Under the pieces are notes generated by a model. It did no database searches, had not been told where the DNA came from, and saw only the letters and a program-made list of their open reading frames with translations. The position numbers and the translations under genes were made by a program. Below, in pieces: positions 8,362 to 17,844 of a stretch of DNA of 64,000 bases (position 1 is its first letter; each line of letters opens with the position of its first letter). The stretch is from Bog-375 sp049698695 (lineage in GTDB: Bacteria; Acidobacteriota; Terriglobia; Bryobacterales; Bryobacteraceae): contig JBAVYH010000105.1 of NCBI GenBank assembly GCA_049698695.1, forward strand, positions 1 to 64,000. The letters run 5' to 3'.

Positions 8362-8733
8362 TTACTTAGCTTTAGGCACAACCAATGACACGTGCGCGGG
8401 CTTGGCTGGAGGCGGTACTTTCACTACTCTGCAAAGCAGCTCGAGCGACGAAGCCGCCACAATGGCCCGCGCCGGCGCCCGGTTCGCATCTGTCCCACTG
8501 AGCACGGCTACCTCGGGCGAAGGCAGGAAGACCTCCAGCACGCGGATCCTTTCACCGCCAGCGTGGCAAAGGACCATCAGCTCCTCGTCTTCCTTGAGCG
8601 CCCGTTGCATCAAGGCAAGCTGCCCGAGAATCACCGGGCCGGCCGATTCTCCGGGTGCGGCCGCAGGCGGATCCTTGATGGCCGACGAAATCGCCTGCTG
8701 CGCCAGTTGCTTGGTGAGGTCCGCCAGTGCCAT
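8362..8733 (-). CDS. Hypothetical protein (123 aa)
   Basis: A 123-residue protein with no family I recognise. It begins with a short amphipathic helix (MALADLTKQLAQQAISSAIKD), then a Pro/Ala linker, a helix with LGQLALMQRALKEDEELMV and a strand-rich part containing RIRVLEVFLPSPEVAVLSG. There is no signal peptide or membrane segment. It is transcribed divergently from the mbfA gene 46 bases away, so a shared control region is possible. Codon usage matches the neighbours and the start at 8733 sits well for a divergent promoter, which supports a real gene. Confidence 0.6.
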   Translation of the reverse strand: MALADLTKQLAQQAISSAIKDPPAAAPGESAGPVILGQLALMQRALKEDEELMVLCHAGGERIRVLEVFLPSPEVAVLSGTDANRAPARAIVAASSLELLCRVVKVPPPAKPAHVSLVVPKAK

Positions 8734-8779
8734 GCCTGCCTGATGCTACCACGTCCCCCTTTGCTTTAGAGTGGAAGGC

Positions 8780-9736
8780 ATGCGAAGTTTTGACAGCCTG
8801 TCGGAACGCGAGGTTCTGGCCCTGGCCATCTCGCTCGAAGAAGAGGACGAACGCATCTACGCGGATTTCGCCGATGGCCTGCGCGAGGACTTCCCCGCCA
8901 CGGCAGCCATATTCGCCGGCATGCGCGAGGAGGAATCCGGCCATCGCCGCCGCTTGATTGAACTGTCGCGCGCGAAGTTCGGTGACCATATCCCGCTGAT
9001 CCGCCGCCACGACGTGCGTGGCTTTGTCGAGCGCAAGCCCGTCTGGCTGCTGCGCCCGCTGCGTCTGGACGCCGTGCGCGGCATGGCCATGACGATGGAA
9101 ATCGAGACTCGCCGTTTCTACGAGCGCGCCGCCGCCCGCAGCGAGGATGCCAGCATTCGCCAGCTTTTAGACGACCTGGCCCAGGAGGAGCGGGGACACG
9201 AAAACCGCGCCGAGGAACTCACCGAGGACAAGCTGCAGCCCTCCGCCAAGCAGCAGGAAGACGCCGCCAACCGCCGGCTCTTCGTGCTGCAGATCGTGCA
9301 GCCGGGCCTGGCCGGCCTGATGGATGGATCGGTTTCCACGCTGGCCCCGGTGTTCGCCGCCGCCTTCGCTACCCACCGGCCGTGGGACGCGTTTCTGGTG
9401 GGGCTGGCGGCCTCCATCGGCGCCGGCATCAGCATGGGGTTCGCCGAGGCCCTCTCCGATGACGGCAGCCTCACCGGCCGCGGCCACCCCTGGATGCGCG
9501 GCCTGGTCTGCGGGCTGATGACCGCGCTCGGCGGCATCGGCCACACCCTGCCGTTTCTGATCCCCAGCTTCCGCACCGCGCTCACCGCCGCCATCGCGGT
9601 GGTGATCGTCGAGTTGGGCATCATCACCTGGGTCCGCAACCGCTATATGGAAACACCGCCGCTTTCCGCGGCGCTGCAGGTGGGGCTGGGAGGCGCACTG
9701 GTCTTCGCCACCGGCATCCTTATCGGCAACTCCTAG
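8780..9736 (+). CDS. mbfA: MbfA-like iron exporter: ferritin-like domain plus VIT1/CCC1 membrane domain
   Basis: The 318-residue protein joins a rubrerythrin/ferritin-like di-iron domain (about 1-160) to a VIT1/CCC1 transporter domain (about 175-318). The di-iron ligands appear as EEEDERIY with EEESGHRRR and METETRRF-like MEIETRRFY with EEERGHE-like QEERGHENR, the two Glu-x-x-His repeats of the fold. The membrane half starts PGLAGLMDGSVSTLAPVFA and contains GISMGFAEALSDDG and further helices. In alpha-proteobacteria MbfA exports iron and protects against peroxide and acid stress; the same role is inferred here. Start taken at the ATG at 8780 rather than the in-frame GTG three codons earlier. 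Confidence 0.88.
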   Translation: MRSFDSLSEREVLALAISLEEEDERIYADFADGLREDFPATAAIFAGMREEESGHRRRLIELSRAKFGDHIPLIRRHDVRGFVERKPVWLLRPLRLDAVRGMAMTMEIETRRFYERAAARSEDASIRQLLDDLAQEERGHENRAEELTEDKLQPSAKQQEDAANRRLFVLQIVQPGLAGLMDGSVSTLAPVFAAAFATHRPWDAFLVGLAASIGAGISMGFAEALSDDGSLTGRGHPWMRGLVCGLMTALGGIGHTLPFLIPSFRTALTAAIAVVIVELGIITWVRNRYMETPPLSAALQVGLGGALVFATGILIGNS

Positions 9737-9756
9737 ACGGCAGGCGCACGCGCCGG

Positions 9757-11061
9757 CTAGCGCAAGGCTCCGAGCGTGTACTGCAGGTCGGCGTACTGGG
9801 TCTGGTAATCGTACTTCGCGTTGAGATTTTGAATTTCCGCCGTAGTCACGTTCAACTGCGCCGTGGTCAGCTCCACAATGTTGGAAAGGCCAAGGTCGTA
9901 ACGGCCCTGAGCCAACTGCAGCGACAAAGCAGCCTGGCGCAACAGTTGCGCGGTGACATCGAGACGCTGGTAGGCCACGCTCGCGCTGGCCCAGGCCGAA
10001 CGCACGTCGCGCGTAATCGCTTCCGCCTCATTGCGCAATCGCTGGTCGGCTTCGAGGGCGTGGAAGTGCGCTTCCTCCCGACGCGCCTTGAAAAGGCCGC
10101 CGTTCAAGATCGGAATCTGCAGATTCACCGCGACGCCTTCGTACTCGCCGGGTATCACCCGCGGCAAAGTGACCTGGTTGATGTACGGCATGTAGCCGCC
10201 CACACCCACCAGGCTGGCCGTTGGATAGGAGAGATCCTTCTCGGCGCGTTCGAAGCGGTAAGCAGCGTCACGGCTCAATTGCAGGCTGGCCAGCTCCGGC
10301 CGGGTGCTGAGCGCCTGCGCCGTCAGGTCCTCTGCATCCGCCGGCGGGCTGGGCGGAAGAGGCTGGTCCGCGAGTTGATAGGTTGCGGCCTGCTGGGATC
10401 CCAACGCACGGGTCAGCTCGGCGAAGGCCCGCTGCACCTGATCCTGGGCCTGCAGCAGCAGTAACTTCGCCTGCGACACGTTCACTTCGACGAAGCTCAC
10501 GTCCAACTCCGAGCGCAGCTTGTTGTTGAACAGCGCGGTTACTTGGTCCGCCAGCAGTTGGCGGGCGGCCACCGTCTCCTGCGCCACCTTCACCATCGCC
10601 TGCGAGCGCAGGGTCTCGAAGTAAGCCTGGTTCACGCCCAGAAGCACGTCATAACGCGTTGCCTGATAGGTCTGCTGCGCGGCGCCGGCTTCGAGCCGCG
10701 AGGAGGCAACCAGGTTCGGCGTGCGTCCGAAATCGCTGATCAATTGGGTGAGCGTGAAGCCTTCGCCTTGGCGGTCGAAGAGCCGGGAGTCGGTGAGGAA
10801 CCCGGCGCCAATGCGCCCCTGCGGATTTCCTTGCGAAGCGGTGATGTCGCCGGCCAGAGCGGGATAGTACGGGGCCTTCGCCTGGTTGATCCGCTGGTTC
10901 ATTGCGGAGACGGCGTCTTCCGACGCCAGCACTTGTGGATGGTTCTTCAACGCCAGCGCTTCGGCTTCCGGCAGGCTCAATTTCAGGGGCGCGGCGGGCT
11001 GGGCAAGCCCCAACCCGGCGAAGGCGAAAGCAAAACCGAACGTGGCAGATATCAGTCGCAT
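9757..11061 (-). CDS. TolC-family outer-membrane efflux protein
   Basis: This is the outer-membrane channel of the RND pump encoded just upstream. The 434-residue protein has a signal peptide (MRLISATFGFAFAFAGLGLA) and two OEP repeats rich in Ala/Gln/Leu helices; family landmarks are LSLPEAEALALKNHPQVLA at the N terminus and AQGRYDLGLSNIVELTTAQ in the second repeat. A GTG at 11082 is in frame and would overlap the RND stop codon; the ATG at 11061 gives a cleaner signal peptide. Last gene of the minus-strand rraA-like/hlyD/RND/tolC run. Confidence 0.9.
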   Translation of the reverse strand: MRLISATFGFAFAFAGLGLAQPAAPLKLSLPEAEALALKNHPQVLASEDAVSAMNQRINQAKAPYYPALAGDITASQGNPQGRIGAGFLTDSRLFDRQGEGFTLTQLISDFGRTPNLVASSRLEAGAAQQTYQATRYDVLLGVNQAYFETLRSQAMVKVAQETVAARQLLADQVTALFNNKLRSELDVSFVEVNVSQAKLLLLQAQDQVQRAFAELTRALGSQQAATYQLADQPLPPSPPADAEDLTAQALSTRPELASLQLSRDAAYRFERAEKDLSYPTASLVGVGGYMPYINQVTLPRVIPGEYEGVAVNLQIPILNGGLFKARREEAHFHALEADQRLRNEAEAITRDVRSAWASASVAYQRLDVTAQLLRQAALSLQLAQGRYDLGLSNIVELTTAQLNVTTAEIQNLNAKYDYQTQYADLQYTLGALR

Positions 11062-11081
11062 AATCGATTTCCGCGGCCTCA

Positions 11082-14000
11082 CTAACTTCGCTCTACCGCC
11101 GCGCCCCCTCGGTAAGCCACCAGATACGCCGCCGGCACAATGAAAACCGTCAGCACCACCGACGCCAGCAGTCCGCCGATGATCACCCGCGCCAGCGGCG
11201 CGTACTGTTCGCTGCCCGTGCCCATCTTCAGGGCCATGGGCAGCATGCCGATGATGGTGGCGAGGGAAGTCATCAGGATGGGGCGGAGCCGAACGCGGCA
11301 GGAGGAGATGACGGCATCCTCGGGCGTGAATCCCTGCTCCTCCAGGCGGTGCGTAAATTCGACGATCAGGATGCTGTTGGAAGCGGCGATGCCGACCAGC
11401 ATCAGCACGCCCATTAGCGACATGACGTTGAGCGTGGTGCCCGTCAGCGGCAGAATCACCAGCACGCCGATGAATCCCATGGGGATGGCGAGCATGATGA
11501 GGAACGGGTCTTTGAAGGACCGGAACTGGGCCACCAGAATCAGGTAAAGGAGCAGCCCGGAGAGCGACAGGCCGACCGCAAAACTGTGGAACGAGGCGTT
11601 CATGCCATCGACCATTCCGCGCAGGTCGACGCGCAGGCTGGAGGGCAAGTGCAGCCCGGCGATGAGATGGGTGATTTCACTGGATGCCTTTCCCAAGTCC
11701 TCGCCGGAGGGCGTGACATAGACATCGCTGACACGCTGGATCTGGTAGTGCGAAATCTCGGTGGCCGTCTCGGTGCTCTCCAGTTTCACCACGGTGTCGA
11801 GCGTGGTGGGCTCGGTCAGATTCGGCGCCCGCAACGGAATGTTCTTGAGGTCGATCAAGCTGTGGATGGCGGGCTTGCCGTGCTCGTAGTATTGAACCGT
11901 CAGAAAGTAGTCGTTGCCGGTCTGGTGATCCACCCAGTAGTTCGGTGCAATCATGGTGTTCGAGTTCAGAGCCGTGATGACGTTGTCGACCACCTCTTTG
12001 GGGCTCAATCCCAGCTCCGCGGCGTGAACGCGGTCCACGTCCATCCGCACGGCCGGGTAATTCATATCCTGCGGGATGTACACTTCGCCAATACCCGGCA
12101 GTGTTCGGATACGCGTGGCCAGGTCCTGGGCGACGGTGTAGGTCCGGCGAAGGCTGCTGGCGGAGACTTGGACGTCGATAGGCGCCGGCATGCCCATGTT
12201 GAGCACCGCATCCACCATCGAACCAGTGGAGAAGAATGTCCGCAGGTCCGGGTAGTGGTCCGCAATCGCGCGCCGGAGGCGGTCCATGTACTCGAAACTG
12301 CTGGTCTTGTGGTCTTCGTTGAGCTCCACTTGAATGGTTGCCGTGTAGGGGCCGGCATTATTGGTGTAGAGCGCCGAGAAATCGGGCACAATCCCGATAT
12401 TCGAGACCACCATGTGGAAGTCGGATGGGCTCACCGTGCGCTTGATGAGGTCTTCCACCCGGGCTACGTACTGCTCGGTGAGTTCAATGCGGGAGCCGGT
12501 AGGAACTTTCAAGTTGATGGTGAATTGCCCGGCGTCGGTGCGGGGAAAGAACGCCAGCCCCAGCGAGGGATAAAGGCCGAGGCTCGCGACAAACAACAGC
12601 GACAAGCAGCCCACGGTAAGCAGAGGCCGCCGCAACGCGAAACGGACCGAGCGTTCATAGAAATCCAGCAGCCTCGTGAAGCCCCGGTTGAACCAGGCAT
12701 TGAAGCCGCGGTCGGCGTGTTCCGACGCCTCGCCGCTATGGTGCACACTCGTGAGGTAGCGCGAACAGAACAGCGGAATCACCGTCATGGCGACCAAGTA
12801 GGAAGCGAACAGGGAGATCACCACCGACAAGGCCAGCGCCGAAAAGAGGAATTTACTGACGCCGTAGAGAAACGTCACCGGGAAGAAAACGACGACCGTA
12901 GTCAGCGTGGCGGCGAGCACTGCCAGGCTGACCTCCGCGCCACCTTGTTCCGCCGCGACGTTCGGCGTAGCGCCCATCTCCAGATGCCGGTAGATGTTCT
13001 CCAGCGAGATGACGGAGTTATCGATAATGCGCGAGAATGCCAGAGCCAGGCCGCCCAAAATCATGGTGTTCACGGTGCTGCCGAACAGGTTGAGCGCGAC
13101 GAAAGTTGCCAGCGCGGAGAGGGGAATGGAAAGGAACACCGCCACCGTGGCCCGCAGGCTGCCCAGGAAAGCCAGAATCATCAGGCTGGTGAGGAGGAGC
13201 CCGATCAGCCCTTCGTGGAGCAGCGTTTCGATGGCTTGTTTCACGAAGGCCGACTGATCGAAGACCACTTCGGTCACGAGCTGCTTCGGGATGTCGAAGA
13301 GCTTGGGGAGCATGTCCCGAATGCCTTGGACAACCGCGATGGTATTGGTGTCGCCGCCCTGCTTCATAATCGGCAGGTAGACGGAGCGCTGCCCGTCCAC
13401 GCGCACGATGTTGTACTGGATCTGGCTTGAGTCTTTCGCTTCGCCAATGTCGGAAACCGACACCCAGCGGTCTCCGGACGCCTTGATGGGAACGCTGTTC
13501 AGTTCGTCAACCTTATCCACCAGGCTGTTCGAGTACACGTAATAGTCGTACGGCCCGATTTTCACGTCGCCGGCTGGAAGGATGAGGTTGTTCCGGTTAA
13601 TGGCGTTGACCACGTCCATGAGGCTCAACTGGCGCGACAGCAACCGGTAAGGGTCCACGTAGACCATCACCTGCCGGTACTTGCCTCCGAACGGAGGCGG
13701 AATTTCCGCGCCTTTCACCACCGCGATCTGGTTGCGGATGGCGAACTGCCCGATATCGTGGAGCTGGGTCTCGTCCAGCCCTTCGCCCTTCAAAGTCACC
13801 AGACAAACCGGAAGGCTGGACGCATCGAACTTGAGAACCACGGGAGGCAAGGTGCCGGGCGGAAGGCGCTTCAAATCGGCTAGCGCCAAGTTGGAAAGTT
13901 CGGTGACGTCGGCATCCGCGCTGGTGCCGGGCTGGAAAAAGACCTTGATGATGCTGACGCCCAGCAGCGAGCGTGACTCCATATGGTCGATGCCGCTGGC

Positions 14001-14213
14001 CAGCGTGAAGAAACGCTCCAGAGGGTTGGTGATGTCAGTCTCGATGTCGCCGGGCGGCATGCCGGAGTAGAACGTCGCCACCACGACCTCGGGCAGATTG
14101 ATGGTGGGAAACAGATCCATCGGCATGCTGGCGAAGCTGGTGATGCCGATCACCACCAGGCACAGGCAGATCACGACGATGAAGTGTGGATTGCGGATGG
14201 AGAACCCTGACAT
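11082..14213 (-). CDS. RND multidrug efflux permease (AcrB/HAE1 type)
   Basis: A 1043-residue inner-membrane, proton-driven pump with the normal RND plan: TM1, a first periplasmic loop (about 35-330), TM2-TM6, a second loop and TM7-TM12. The N terminus FSIRNPHFIVVICLCLVV and the C-terminal block LMGVLMLVGIAASNSILIVE are typical. The TM4 proton-relay motif reads SRIIDNSVISLEN, with Asp398 kept but the second Asp of the AcrB pair replaced by Asn399. It is flanked by its adaptor (20 bases upstream) and TolC partner (downstream), so a complete tripartite pump is encoded. Substrate cannot be predicted. Confidence 0.93.
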   Translation of the reverse strand: MSGFSIRNPHFIVVICLCLVVIGITSFASMPMDLFPTINLPEVVVATFYSGMPPGDIETDITNPLERFFTLASGIDHMESRSLLGVSIIKVFFQPGTSADADVTELSNLALADLKRLPPGTLPPVVLKFDASSLPVCLVTLKGEGLDETQLHDIGQFAIRNQIAVVKGAEIPPPFGGKYRQVMVYVDPYRLLSRQLSLMDVVNAINRNNLILPAGDVKIGPYDYYVYSNSLVDKVDELNSVPIKASGDRWVSVSDIGEAKDSSQIQYNIVRVDGQRSVYLPIMKQGGDTNTIAVVQGIRDMLPKLFDIPKQLVTEVVFDQSAFVKQAIETLLHEGLIGLLLTSLMILAFLGSLRATVAVFLSIPLSALATFVALNLFGSTVNTMILGGLALAFSRIIDNSVISLENIYRHLEMGATPNVAAEQGGAEVSLAVLAATLTTVVVFFPVTFLYGVSKFLFSALALSVVISLFASYLVAMTVIPLFCSRYLTSVHHSGEASEHADRGFNAWFNRGFTRLLDFYERSVRFALRRPLLTVGCLSLLFVASLGLYPSLGLAFFPRTDAGQFTINLKVPTGSRIELTEQYVARVEDLIKRTVSPSDFHMVVSNIGIVPDFSALYTNNAGPYTATIQVELNEDHKTSSFEYMDRLRRAIADHYPDLRTFFSTGSMVDAVLNMGMPAPIDVQVSASSLRRTYTVAQDLATRIRTLPGIGEVYIPQDMNYPAVRMDVDRVHAAELGLSPKEVVDNVITALNSNTMIAPNYWVDHQTGNDYFLTVQYYEHGKPAIHSLIDLKNIPLRAPNLTEPTTLDTVVKLESTETATEISHYQIQRVSDVYVTPSGEDLGKASSEITHLIAGLHLPSSLRVDLRGMVDGMNASFHSFAVGLSLSGLLLYLILVAQFRSFKDPFLIMLAIPMGFIGVLVILPLTGTTLNVMSLMGVLMLVGIAASNSILIVEFTHRLEEQGFTPEDAVISSCRVRLRPILMTSLATIIGMLPMALKMGTGSEQYAPLARVIIGGLLASVVLTVFIVPAAYLVAYRGGAAVERS

Positions 14214-14233
14214 GAGTGATTCCTGTGACGCGA

Positions 14234-15514
14234 TTATTGCGGTGTGTCGGGCTGGTACTGGACGACGTCGGTCTGCTGGGGCTTAACGGCCAAACCGGTC
14301 TTGAGGCCGCTGCGGTCGCTGACCACCACCCGATCGCCTTCATTCAGACCGCTCAGCACTTCTGCGTCGTTGGCGGTCTCGATACCCAGCGCAATCTTCC
14401 GCTCCTCTAACTTGTTGTCCGGACCGACCACAAAGACTGTGCTCCGATCGCCCGCCTGGTTCACCGCCTGCAGGGGCACCACCAGGGCGGCGTTGTCTTG
14501 CTCCAGCGTCAGCGTCGCCTCGGCGTAGAGTCCCGGCATCAGGGCATGCGAGGGGTTCGGCACATCCACTTCGGTATGCATGGTGCGCGTGTCTTGGGCG
14601 ACATCCACCGAGAAGCGCGCCACTTTTCCGGGAACGACCTTATCCAGCGACGGCACTCGCACCTGCACCGGGTCGCCGACGCGAATGTATTTCACGTAAG
14701 ACTCCGGCACGGGGATGACGAGACGAAACAGATTGTCCTCGGAAAGGCGCGCCAGAGGGATGGCCTGGGTGCTGGAGCTTGTGCCGGCTTGCACCAGCGT
14801 GCCCAGGTTGGCATAGCGCTGGGTAACCACGCCCGCGAAGGGCGCTCTGATTTGCGCATAGTCGAACAGCACCTGGTCATGCTGCTCCCTCGCCTTAGCA
14901 AGGTCGAGCTGGCTCTGCGAGGTGGCGAGTGCCGCTTTAGTGCCCTCCACCTGGGCCTCTAAGGCCAGGTCTTTGCCCTCCGCGTCGTCGATCTCCTGCT
15001 GCGCCACCAGGCCCGGGCGCGTCGTGGCGACGCCGTTCAGCCGGTCGTACTGCAACTTGGCAACGCGATGTTGCGCTTCCAGGCGGTTGACCTCGTGTTC
15101 GGCATGAGTGACCTGGTCCGTGGCACTTTGGATGGCAGCGGTGTCCTGGCGCAACTGCATCTCCAACTCCGGGATTTCGAGCACCGCGATTAGCTGGCCC
15201 TGCTGCACGTGCGTGCCGTAATCGACCAGCAACTGCTTCACAAAGCCGGATTCCTTGGCGTAGACGTCGATCTCCTGGAACGGCACCAGCTCGGAAGAAA
15301 CGGTGAGCTGCCGCGCGATCGATTTGCGCGCGACCGGCGTCACCGCGACGGTCGTCAGCGCTTGCTCGTCGTGGCGGCTGTGCGCCCGCGCGGCGCCCGA
15401 ACCGGAGCAGGCGGACAGGCTGCCCAGCAGCGCCAGGATCACCGGCAAAACGACTCTCCAGGATCGGTAAGGGGCGCGCTCGGCGCCCGGCTCGGCACTT
15501 ATCGTCAGTCGCAC
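14234..15514 (-). CDS. RND efflux periplasmic adaptor (HlyD/AcrA family), lipoprotein
   Basis: The 426-residue adaptor bridges the RND pump and TolC. It has an N-terminal membrane anchor with a lipobox (LLGSLSAC, Cys36), a biotinyl-lipoyl hairpin split around a long coiled coil (VQQGQLIAVLEIPELEMQLRQ through QHDQVLFDYAQIRAPFAGVV) and a beta-barrel/MP domain ending KTGLAVKP. It starts at a GTG that overlaps the stop codon region of the RraA-like gene by 10 bases, and lies 20 bases from the RND gene, so translation of the three is probably coupled. Confidence 0.9.
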   Translation of the reverse strand: MRLTISAEPGAERAPYRSWRVVLPVILALLGSLSACSGSGAARAHSRHDEQALTTVAVTPVARKSIARQLTVSSELVPFQEIDVYAKESGFVKQLLVDYGTHVQQGQLIAVLEIPELEMQLRQDTAAIQSATDQVTHAEHEVNRLEAQHRVAKLQYDRLNGVATTRPGLVAQQEIDDAEGKDLALEAQVEGTKAALATSQSQLDLAKAREQHDQVLFDYAQIRAPFAGVVTQRYANLGTLVQAGTSSSTQAIPLARLSEDNLFRLVIPVPESYVKYIRVGDPVQVRVPSLDKVVPGKVARFSVDVAQDTRTMHTEVDVPNPSHALMPGLYAEATLTLEQDNAALVVPLQAVNQAGDRSTVFVVGPDNKLEERKIALGIETANDAEVLSGLNEGDRVVVSDRSGLKTGLAVKPQQTDVVQYQPDTPQ

Positions 15515-16212
15515 AGACCTTGGTTCTCTCCTTCTTCCAGGAGGGCCGCCAGCACATCCACGGAGAAGTCCGGGCGGCCGGTGAGTTCCGCCAGCACTCG
15601 ATCTTCCCGCAATACGTCCTCCGCCGTATCAGCCAGTTCGCCGGCGGCCGCGGACGGAATCAGATGTACGCCATGCAGGTCGCCATGAAGCAAATCCCCG
15701 GAGGAAATCCACAAATTGCCAATTTCCACCGGTTCGCCAAACTCCACCACGTGCGCGTAGGCATGCGAAACCGAGACGCCGCCGGCAAACAACTGGAAAC
15801 CAAGTGCTTCGATTGCCGGCAGATCCCGCACCGCGCCGTTGGTCACGCAGGCAACGCAGCCGAGCGCGCTGCCAATGCGCGCATAGGCCTCACCGAACAA
15901 GGCGCCCGCGCCGGAGGGGTCGTCAACGTCCCGGATTACGATGATCCGCGGATCGGGCACTTTGACTACGTACCTCCACCAATCCGCGTTTTCGTAGTAG
16001 CAACGCCCCTTGACGGGGGCCATGGCTGCTCGCATTTTGGCCGTGACGGCGTAGCCGATGACCGGCGCGAGTTGTGGGAATCGGCACGCGGCTGTGCCCC
16101 TGACAAAACCTTCGTTGCGCGGGCGAATGTTGAGCCGCTCGATGGCATTGGACAAGGTACAGGTGTCGAACTGCCTTAGTCTTTCCAACTGCTCGCGAGA
16201 GAGATGGGGCAC
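15505..16212 (-). CDS. RraA-like protein (HMG/CHA aldolase superfamily)
   Basis: A 235-residue member of the RraA-like fold, which includes 4-hydroxy-4-methyl-2-oxoglutarate/oxaloacetate aldolases and the RNase E inhibitor RraA. Seen are the N-terminal FDTCTLSNAIERLN, the metal/substrate region CVTNGAVRDLPAIEALGFQ with the conserved Gly-x-x-Arg-Asp, and SSGDLLHGDLHGVHLIP, whose Asp residues hold the metal in aldolases. That active-site conservation favours an enzyme over a pure RNase regulator. It is the first gene of the efflux run and overlaps the adaptor gene, an association without an obvious explanation. Confidence 0.85.
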   Translation of the reverse strand: MPHLSREQLERLRQFDTCTLSNAIERLNIRPRNEGFVRGTAACRFPQLAPVIGYAVTAKMRAAMAPVKGRCYYENADWWRYVVKVPDPRIIVIRDVDDPSGAGALFGEAYARIGSALGCVACVTNGAVRDLPAIEALGFQLFAGGVSVSHAYAHVVEFGEPVEIGNLWISSGDLLHGDLHGVHLIPSAAAGELADTAEDVLREDRVLAELTGRPDFSVDVLAALLEEGENQGLCD

Positions 16213-16425
16213 AGGATTTGAATGCTGAAATGGCGAGGCGATTCGAAGTCTCCCTGGAAGACCCTCGCTACTGTCTCCGTCAGGTTTGGCCCGCTTTCAG
16301 GGGGCTCTGATTCGACTCTAAATCTCCAACCGGGTCAGCGCCACTGAAGAGGTCCTGAATATCGGGGCAGGCAGCGCGCAAGGTTTGCAGTCATGAAACA
16401 GTAAGGAAACCGTCAGAAATGGCGG

Positions 16426-17844
16426 TCACGATTGGGCGGCGGGCGGACAGGGCACGGCGGGAAGCCGAATCCAGAAAGTACAACCGCCCCCGGCCGGGCT
16501 GACCAATCCGATCTCGCCCTTGTTGGCCCGCACGGCCCACTGGGCGATGGAAAGCCCCAGACCGGCGGCCTTTTCCCCGGAGCGCGCTTCATCCACCCGA
16601 TAGAAGCGTTCGAATACTCTCCCGGCATGCTGCTGGGGAATACCCGGGCCGCTGTCGCTGATGGCAAGCACGGCCCAGGAGGTTTCGCGGTAAACGCGAG
16701 CCGAGATTACACCGCCAACCGGCGTGAACTTGACCGCGTTATGAAGAACGTTCATGATCGCCTGGCGCAAAGACAGGCGGTCCGCCAGCGCGCAAACCGC
16801 TTCCTCCTCGATCAAATCGACCTTCAGCCCCTTGTCCTCGACGAGGACATCGAGGAGACCGGCGGCTTCCCGCAATAGCGGCATCAGCGGAAACACGGAT
16901 GGCTGAAGAGCAATATGGCCGGCATCGGCACGCGACAGGGTGAGCAGGTTGTCCACCAGGCCGGTAAGCCGGTTGACTTCTTCGAGCATGCTGCCGATGG
17001 TGTCGCGGTACTCCTCCCGCCCCGCATCCTGCTGCAATCCCACCTCGCCGATGCTGCGAATAGCCGCCAAAGGCGTACGCAACTCATGAGAGGCGTCCGA
17101 GGTGAAGCGGCGCAACTGTTCGAAGGACTGGCCGATGCGCGCCAGGGTCGCGTTGAATTCGGTGGCCAGGTGGCCGAGTTCGTCGTCGGGGTTATCGACG
17201 GGCAGGCGCTCGTCCAGGTTTTCGGAGTTGATCTGTTGCGCCCGCCGCGCCATCTTCTCCACCGGATCCAGGGCGCGCGCGGCCACTTTGTAGCCGATCA
17301 AAGCCACGGCGGCCAGCGCCACGGGCAAGGCCAGCAAAAGGATCGCCAGTGTTTCCTGCAGCCGGCCCCAGATCAGGTCCTCGCTGTAGGCCACGCGAAT
17401 TAGCACAGGTTTGCTCTGCAGGTCGTACCGGCCGCTGACCAAAACCACCGCGGTTCCGTCCGACATCCTGGTCGAACGCTCCGAGTATGCCCGCTCGCCT
17501 TCACCCGGCAGCGGCGGCCCACCCATCGTACGGGCGCCCAGTTTCTGGTTCCTGTATAGGATTCCGCCGTCTGGCGTCAGCACCTCCAGGTACCTCTCCT
17601 CCACCTGCCGCCACGCGGCGTGGTGGTGATACTCCTCGTGAAGGTCCATCCGGCCGTCGGCGTGAAAATAGAGCAACCCTTTGACGGTTTCCAGGTCCTC
17701 CTCGGCCAGGTGCGTCAGGACACGGTTCATCTGCCAGAACAGCAGCACCGACACCACCGCCAGGTAGACGCCGATCACGCCGGCCAGCGTCGCCACGTAC
17801 CACAGCGTCAGGCGCGCCCGGACGCGGCGGGGGCGAAAACGCAT
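16426..17844 (-). CDS. Sensor histidine kinase (HAMP-HisKA-HATPase)
   Basis: The 472-residue membrane kinase has TM1 at about 13-37, a periplasmic sensor of roughly 125 residues, TM2 at about 165-186, HAMP (ARALDPVEKMARRAQQIN), the H-box DASHELRTPLAAI with phospho-acceptor His253, N-box HNAVKF, G1 DSGPGIP and G2 GLGLSIAQW. It begins at an ATG that overlaps the regulator stop (ATGA), so the two proteins are co-translated. The cognate pair sits upstream of the RraA-like/RND run on the same strand with a 213-base gap, a placement like CusSR/BaeSR systems that control metal or drug efflux. The signal sensed is unknown. Confidence 0.92.
   Translation of the reverse strand: MRFRPRRVRARLTLWYVATLAGVIGVYLAVVSVLLFWQMNRVLTHLAEEDLETVKGLLYFHADGRMDLHEEYHHHAAWRQVEERYLEVLTPDGGILYRNQKLGARTMGGPPLPGEGERAYSERSTRMSDGTAVVLVSGRYDLQSKPVLIRVAYSEDLIWGRLQETLAILLLALPVALAAVALIGYKVAARALDPVEKMARRAQQINSENLDERLPVDNPDDELGHLATEFNATLARIGQSFEQLRRFTSDASHELRTPLAAIRSIGEVGLQQDAGREEYRDTIGSMLEEVNRLTGLVDNLLTLSRADAGHIALQPSVFPLMPLLREAAGLLDVLVEDKGLKVDLIEEEAVCALADRLSLRQAIMNVLHNAVKFTPVGGVISARVYRETSWAVLAISDSGPGIPQQHAGRVFERFYRVDEARSGEKAAGLGLSIAQWAVRANKGEIGLVSPAGGGCTFWIRLPAVPCPPAAQS

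Noticed and set aside
11586..13430. 614-codon plus-strand open frame antisense to the RND permease
   Set aside because: High-GC shadow of the RND gene; rich in His/Arg/Gln with no family pattern, while the minus-strand frame is a full RND permease.
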